A stretch of 7,743 nucleotides of DNA from Fibrobacter sp. UBA4375 (GTDB taxonomy: Bacteria; Fibrobacterota; Fibrobacteria; Fibrobacterales; Fibrobacteraceae): positions 1-7,743 of the forward strand of contig DGRZ01000001.1 in NCBI GenBank assembly GCA_002391195.1, written 5' to 3'. Of the stretch, positions 6,466 to 7,743 are shown piece by piece (position 1 is the stretch's first letter; each line of letters begins with the position of its first letter). The position numbers and the translations under genes were made by a program. The notes beneath the pieces are model-generated. The model was not told the DNA's origin and did not search any database. It worked only from the letters and a program-made list of their open reading frames with translations.

Positions 6466-7308
6466 TTAAGAACGGGCAAGCACGCTCCACCACTCTGTAC
6501 TGATTCGTTCCTGCTTTACCTTGAATCCGGCCTCTTCGAACCATTTGAGAATGTAATCCTTTTCGGTCAGAAGCTGACCGCTGATAATCAGTTCACCGCC
6601 AGGAGCTAGCAAGTCTTCAATGTCATCACGGAGCGGCCAGAGTTCACTGCGGATCATGTTGCAGAGGATGACGTCGAACTTCGTTCCATCCTTAAAGGCA
6701 TCCAAAAAGCCGAGTACGCAATCGCTCGTGCCAAAGCCGTTCCGCTCAAAGTTTTCGGCAATGCAGGGAATGGTCAGCGGATCGATTTCGGTACCCACCG
6801 CAAGTTTCGCCCCAAGACGCCGGGCAAACATGGCCAAAATTCCCGTACCCGTGCCAATGTCCAGAACCGTCTTCCCCTTGAAATCTACCGATTCCATGAG
6901 GGCTGCGCAACTGCTGGTGGTATCGTGTTCCCCTGTACCGAAGGCGGTCTTCGCTTCCAGCTCCAGCACAACGGCTTCAGGGTCTTCGGGCGTAAATTCC
7001 ACCCAAGGCGGGCGCACCCACAGATGGGGAGAAACGGACACAGGCTGCGCACGGTCCCGCCACCATTTGTCCCAATCCTTGGCAGGTTCCTCGCCGAGCG
7101 TCCAGTTGTACTGCGGAAACTCCCCTACGATGCGGTCCCGTTCGGCCTTATCGTCGGTATAGAAACAAAAATCCGTACGACCATCGGCCTTCGGGTCCAG
7201 TTCCTCGAGGGTCGCCACTCCGGCTTCAAACAGCAGGTAGCTTGCCAGTTCAAAATCTTCTACGGCGCAGTAACCTTCGGCCTTGTACCACATGTCCACT
7301 TTTTTCAT
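6466..7308 (-). CDS. prmA: Ribosomal protein L11 methyltransferase
   Basis: PrmA methylates ribosomal protein L11 using SAM; in E. coli it modifies the N-terminal amino group and two lysines. The 280-residue product is slightly shorter than the E. coli enzyme (293). An N-terminal substrate-recognition domain (about 1-65) is followed by a linker and a class I methyltransferase fold. Seen are TAFGTGEHDTT (121-131), the family's GTAFGTGxHxTT signature; VLDIGTGTGILAMFARRLGA (148-167), the SAM-binding motif I; the acidic end of strand 2 in VGTEIDP (171-177); and DVILCNMIRSEL (212-223), where the family usually has ANILA. GGAAGG (7322-7317) eight bases before the ATG supports the start. It lies downstream of eno on the same strand but beyond a strong terminator, and no clear promoter is visible, so it is expressed either by read-through or from a cryptic promoter. 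A methyltransferase for another protein substrate is less likely. Confidence 0.93.
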   Translation of the reverse strand: MKKVDMWYKAEGYCAVEDFELASYLLFEAGVATLEELDPKADGRTDFCFYTDDKAERDRIVGEFPQYNWTLGEEPAKDWDKWWRDRAQPVSVSPHLWVRPPWVEFTPEDPEAVVLELEAKTAFGTGEHDTTSSCAALMESVDFKGKTVLDIGTGTGILAMFARRLGAKLAVGTEIDPLTIPCIAENFERNGFGTSDCVLGFLDAFKDGTKFDVILCNMIRSELWPLRDDIEDLLAPGGELIISGQLLTEKDYILKWFEEAGFKVKQERISTEWWSVLARS

Positions 7309-7337
7309 AAACGATACCTTCCGCCACCAAGATAAAA

Positions 7338-7369
7338 AAAGAAGCGTCCCCTGATAGGGACGCCTCTTT
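7338..7369 (-). terminator. Intrinsic terminator after eno
   Basis: On the minus strand GCGTCCC-TATCAG-GGGACGC (7363-7344) is a perfect 7-bp stem with a 6-base loop, extended across one mismatch by AAAGA/TCTTT (7338-7342 with 7365-7369) and followed by a run of seven Ts (7340-7334). This is a strong terminator for the eno transcript, about 110 bases after its stop codon and about 30 bases before the prmA start. Confidence 0.85.
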
Positions 7370-7400
7370 CAGTAAGTTCTAATGGTTTAAGAAATTACTG

Positions 7401-7457
7401 GCGCTACTTCGTAGCGCAAGCCTTGCGGCTCGGTCATGCCGGCAAGCAAGCTTGCCG
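7401..7457. repeat. Hairpin-rich intergenic element in the eno 3' UTR
   Basis: Two perfect hairpins lie between the eno stop and its terminator: GCGCTAC-TTC-GTAGCGC (7401-7417) and CGGCAAG-CAAG-CTTGCCG (7440-7457). The first has the same 7-base centre, ACGAAGT on the minus strand, as the hairpin at 304-318 in the left heptanucleotide array, and the same 3-base loop. This looks like a dispersed repeat of the genome. Both would be transcribed as part of the eno 3' UTR and could slow exonuclease decay. Confidence 0.5.
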
Positions 7458-7474
7458 TCGCGACTCTCGCCTGA

Positions 7475-7743
7475 TTAGGCTTTTTTGCAGCACTTCTTGC
7501 AAGCGGCCTTCTTGGCAGGGGCCTTGCAAGCCTTGCGCGGGTCACCGGCATAGACAGCAGCCTTGCCGAGTTCTTCTTCGATGCGGAGGAGGCGGTTGTA
7601 CTTGCAAACGCGGTCCGTACGGGAGAGAGAACCAGTCTTGATCTGGCCAGCGGCAGTACCGACGGCGAGGTCAGCAATGAAGGTGTCTTCGGTTTCGCCA
7701 GAGCGGTGAGAAACGATGGGAGCATAGCCTTCGTTCTGAGCGC
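7475..7743 (-). CDS. eno: Enolase, C-terminal part (5' end beyond the window)
   Basis: Enolase converts 2-phosphoglycerate to phosphoenolpyruvate in glycolysis. Only the last 88 residues are present. They carry the family signature SHRSGETEDTFIADLAVG, which includes the substrate-binding Ser-His-Arg region, then AAGQIKTGSLSRTDRVCKYN and RIEEELGKAAVYAG. Enolases normally end within about ten residues of this point. Here a tail of about 20 residues follows, starting DPRKACKAPAKK and ending CKKCCKKA, with four Cys and eight Lys. The reading frame is open to the window edge, so no start is visible. Transcription ends at the terminator at 7338-7369. Confidence 0.95.
   Translation of the reverse strand, partial: AQNEGYAPIVSHRSGETEDTFIADLAVGTAAGQIKTGSLSRTDRVCKYNRLLRIEEELGKAAVYAGDPRKACKAPAKKAACKKCCKKA

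Noticed and set aside
7387..7725. 112-codon minus-strand open frame at the right end
   Set aside because: It is in the wrong frame over enolase; the true frame shows the SHRSGETEDTFIADLAVG signature.

Overview
The window is a compact bacterial chromosomal segment of housekeeping genes. In order it holds a small membrane protein (minus), a probable 6S RNA (minus), zapA (minus), a ZapB-like coiled-coil gene (minus), uvrC (plus), a ygiQ-family radical SAM gene (plus), prmA (minus) and the 3' end of enolase (minus, cut by the right edge). No phage, IS, plasmid or CRISPR signature is visible. The style of the genes, the intergenic repeats and the acidic/Lys-rich protein tails suggest a Gram-negative such as Fibrobacter or a relative. 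That placement is an impression and was not tested.

Left part (1-650): after a perfect palindrome and a 60-residue two-helix membrane protein come about 400 bases without a protein gene. They hold an inverted array of 7-base repeats (262-358), then an RNA gene with its own sigma70-type promoter (TTGTTT, 17 bases, TATATT). The RNA is about 160 nt, has a 12-bp closing stem, a large internal bubble and a long irregular apical stem, and ends in a U-run. It lies directly downstream of zapA on the same strand, the position of ssrS (6S RNA) in many bacteria, so I call it 6S RNA.

Cell-division block (649-2332): a 440-residue protein with a ZapB-like N-terminus and 24 uninterrupted heptads, followed 43 bases later by zapA. 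The two products would be expected to act together at the FtsZ ring.

DNA repair and radical SAM block (2442-6444): uvrC is divergent from the zapB-like gene across an AT-rich 109-base promoter region. The uvrC stop codon and last six sense codons lie inside a second heptanucleotide array (4281-4349), which separates it from ygiQ. The last seven codons and stop of ygiQ are likewise made by a GC-rich palindromic repeat.

Right part (6466-7743): prmA converges on ygiQ with a 21-base gap. Upstream of prmA on the same strand is eno, separated by a strong terminator and a hairpin-rich repeat. The enolase has an unusual Lys/Ala/Cys-rich C-terminal tail.

The most interesting points are the unlisted 6S-like RNA beside zapA, the shared inverted heptanucleotide-array design of two intergenic regions, the elongated ZapB-like protein, and the enolase tail.
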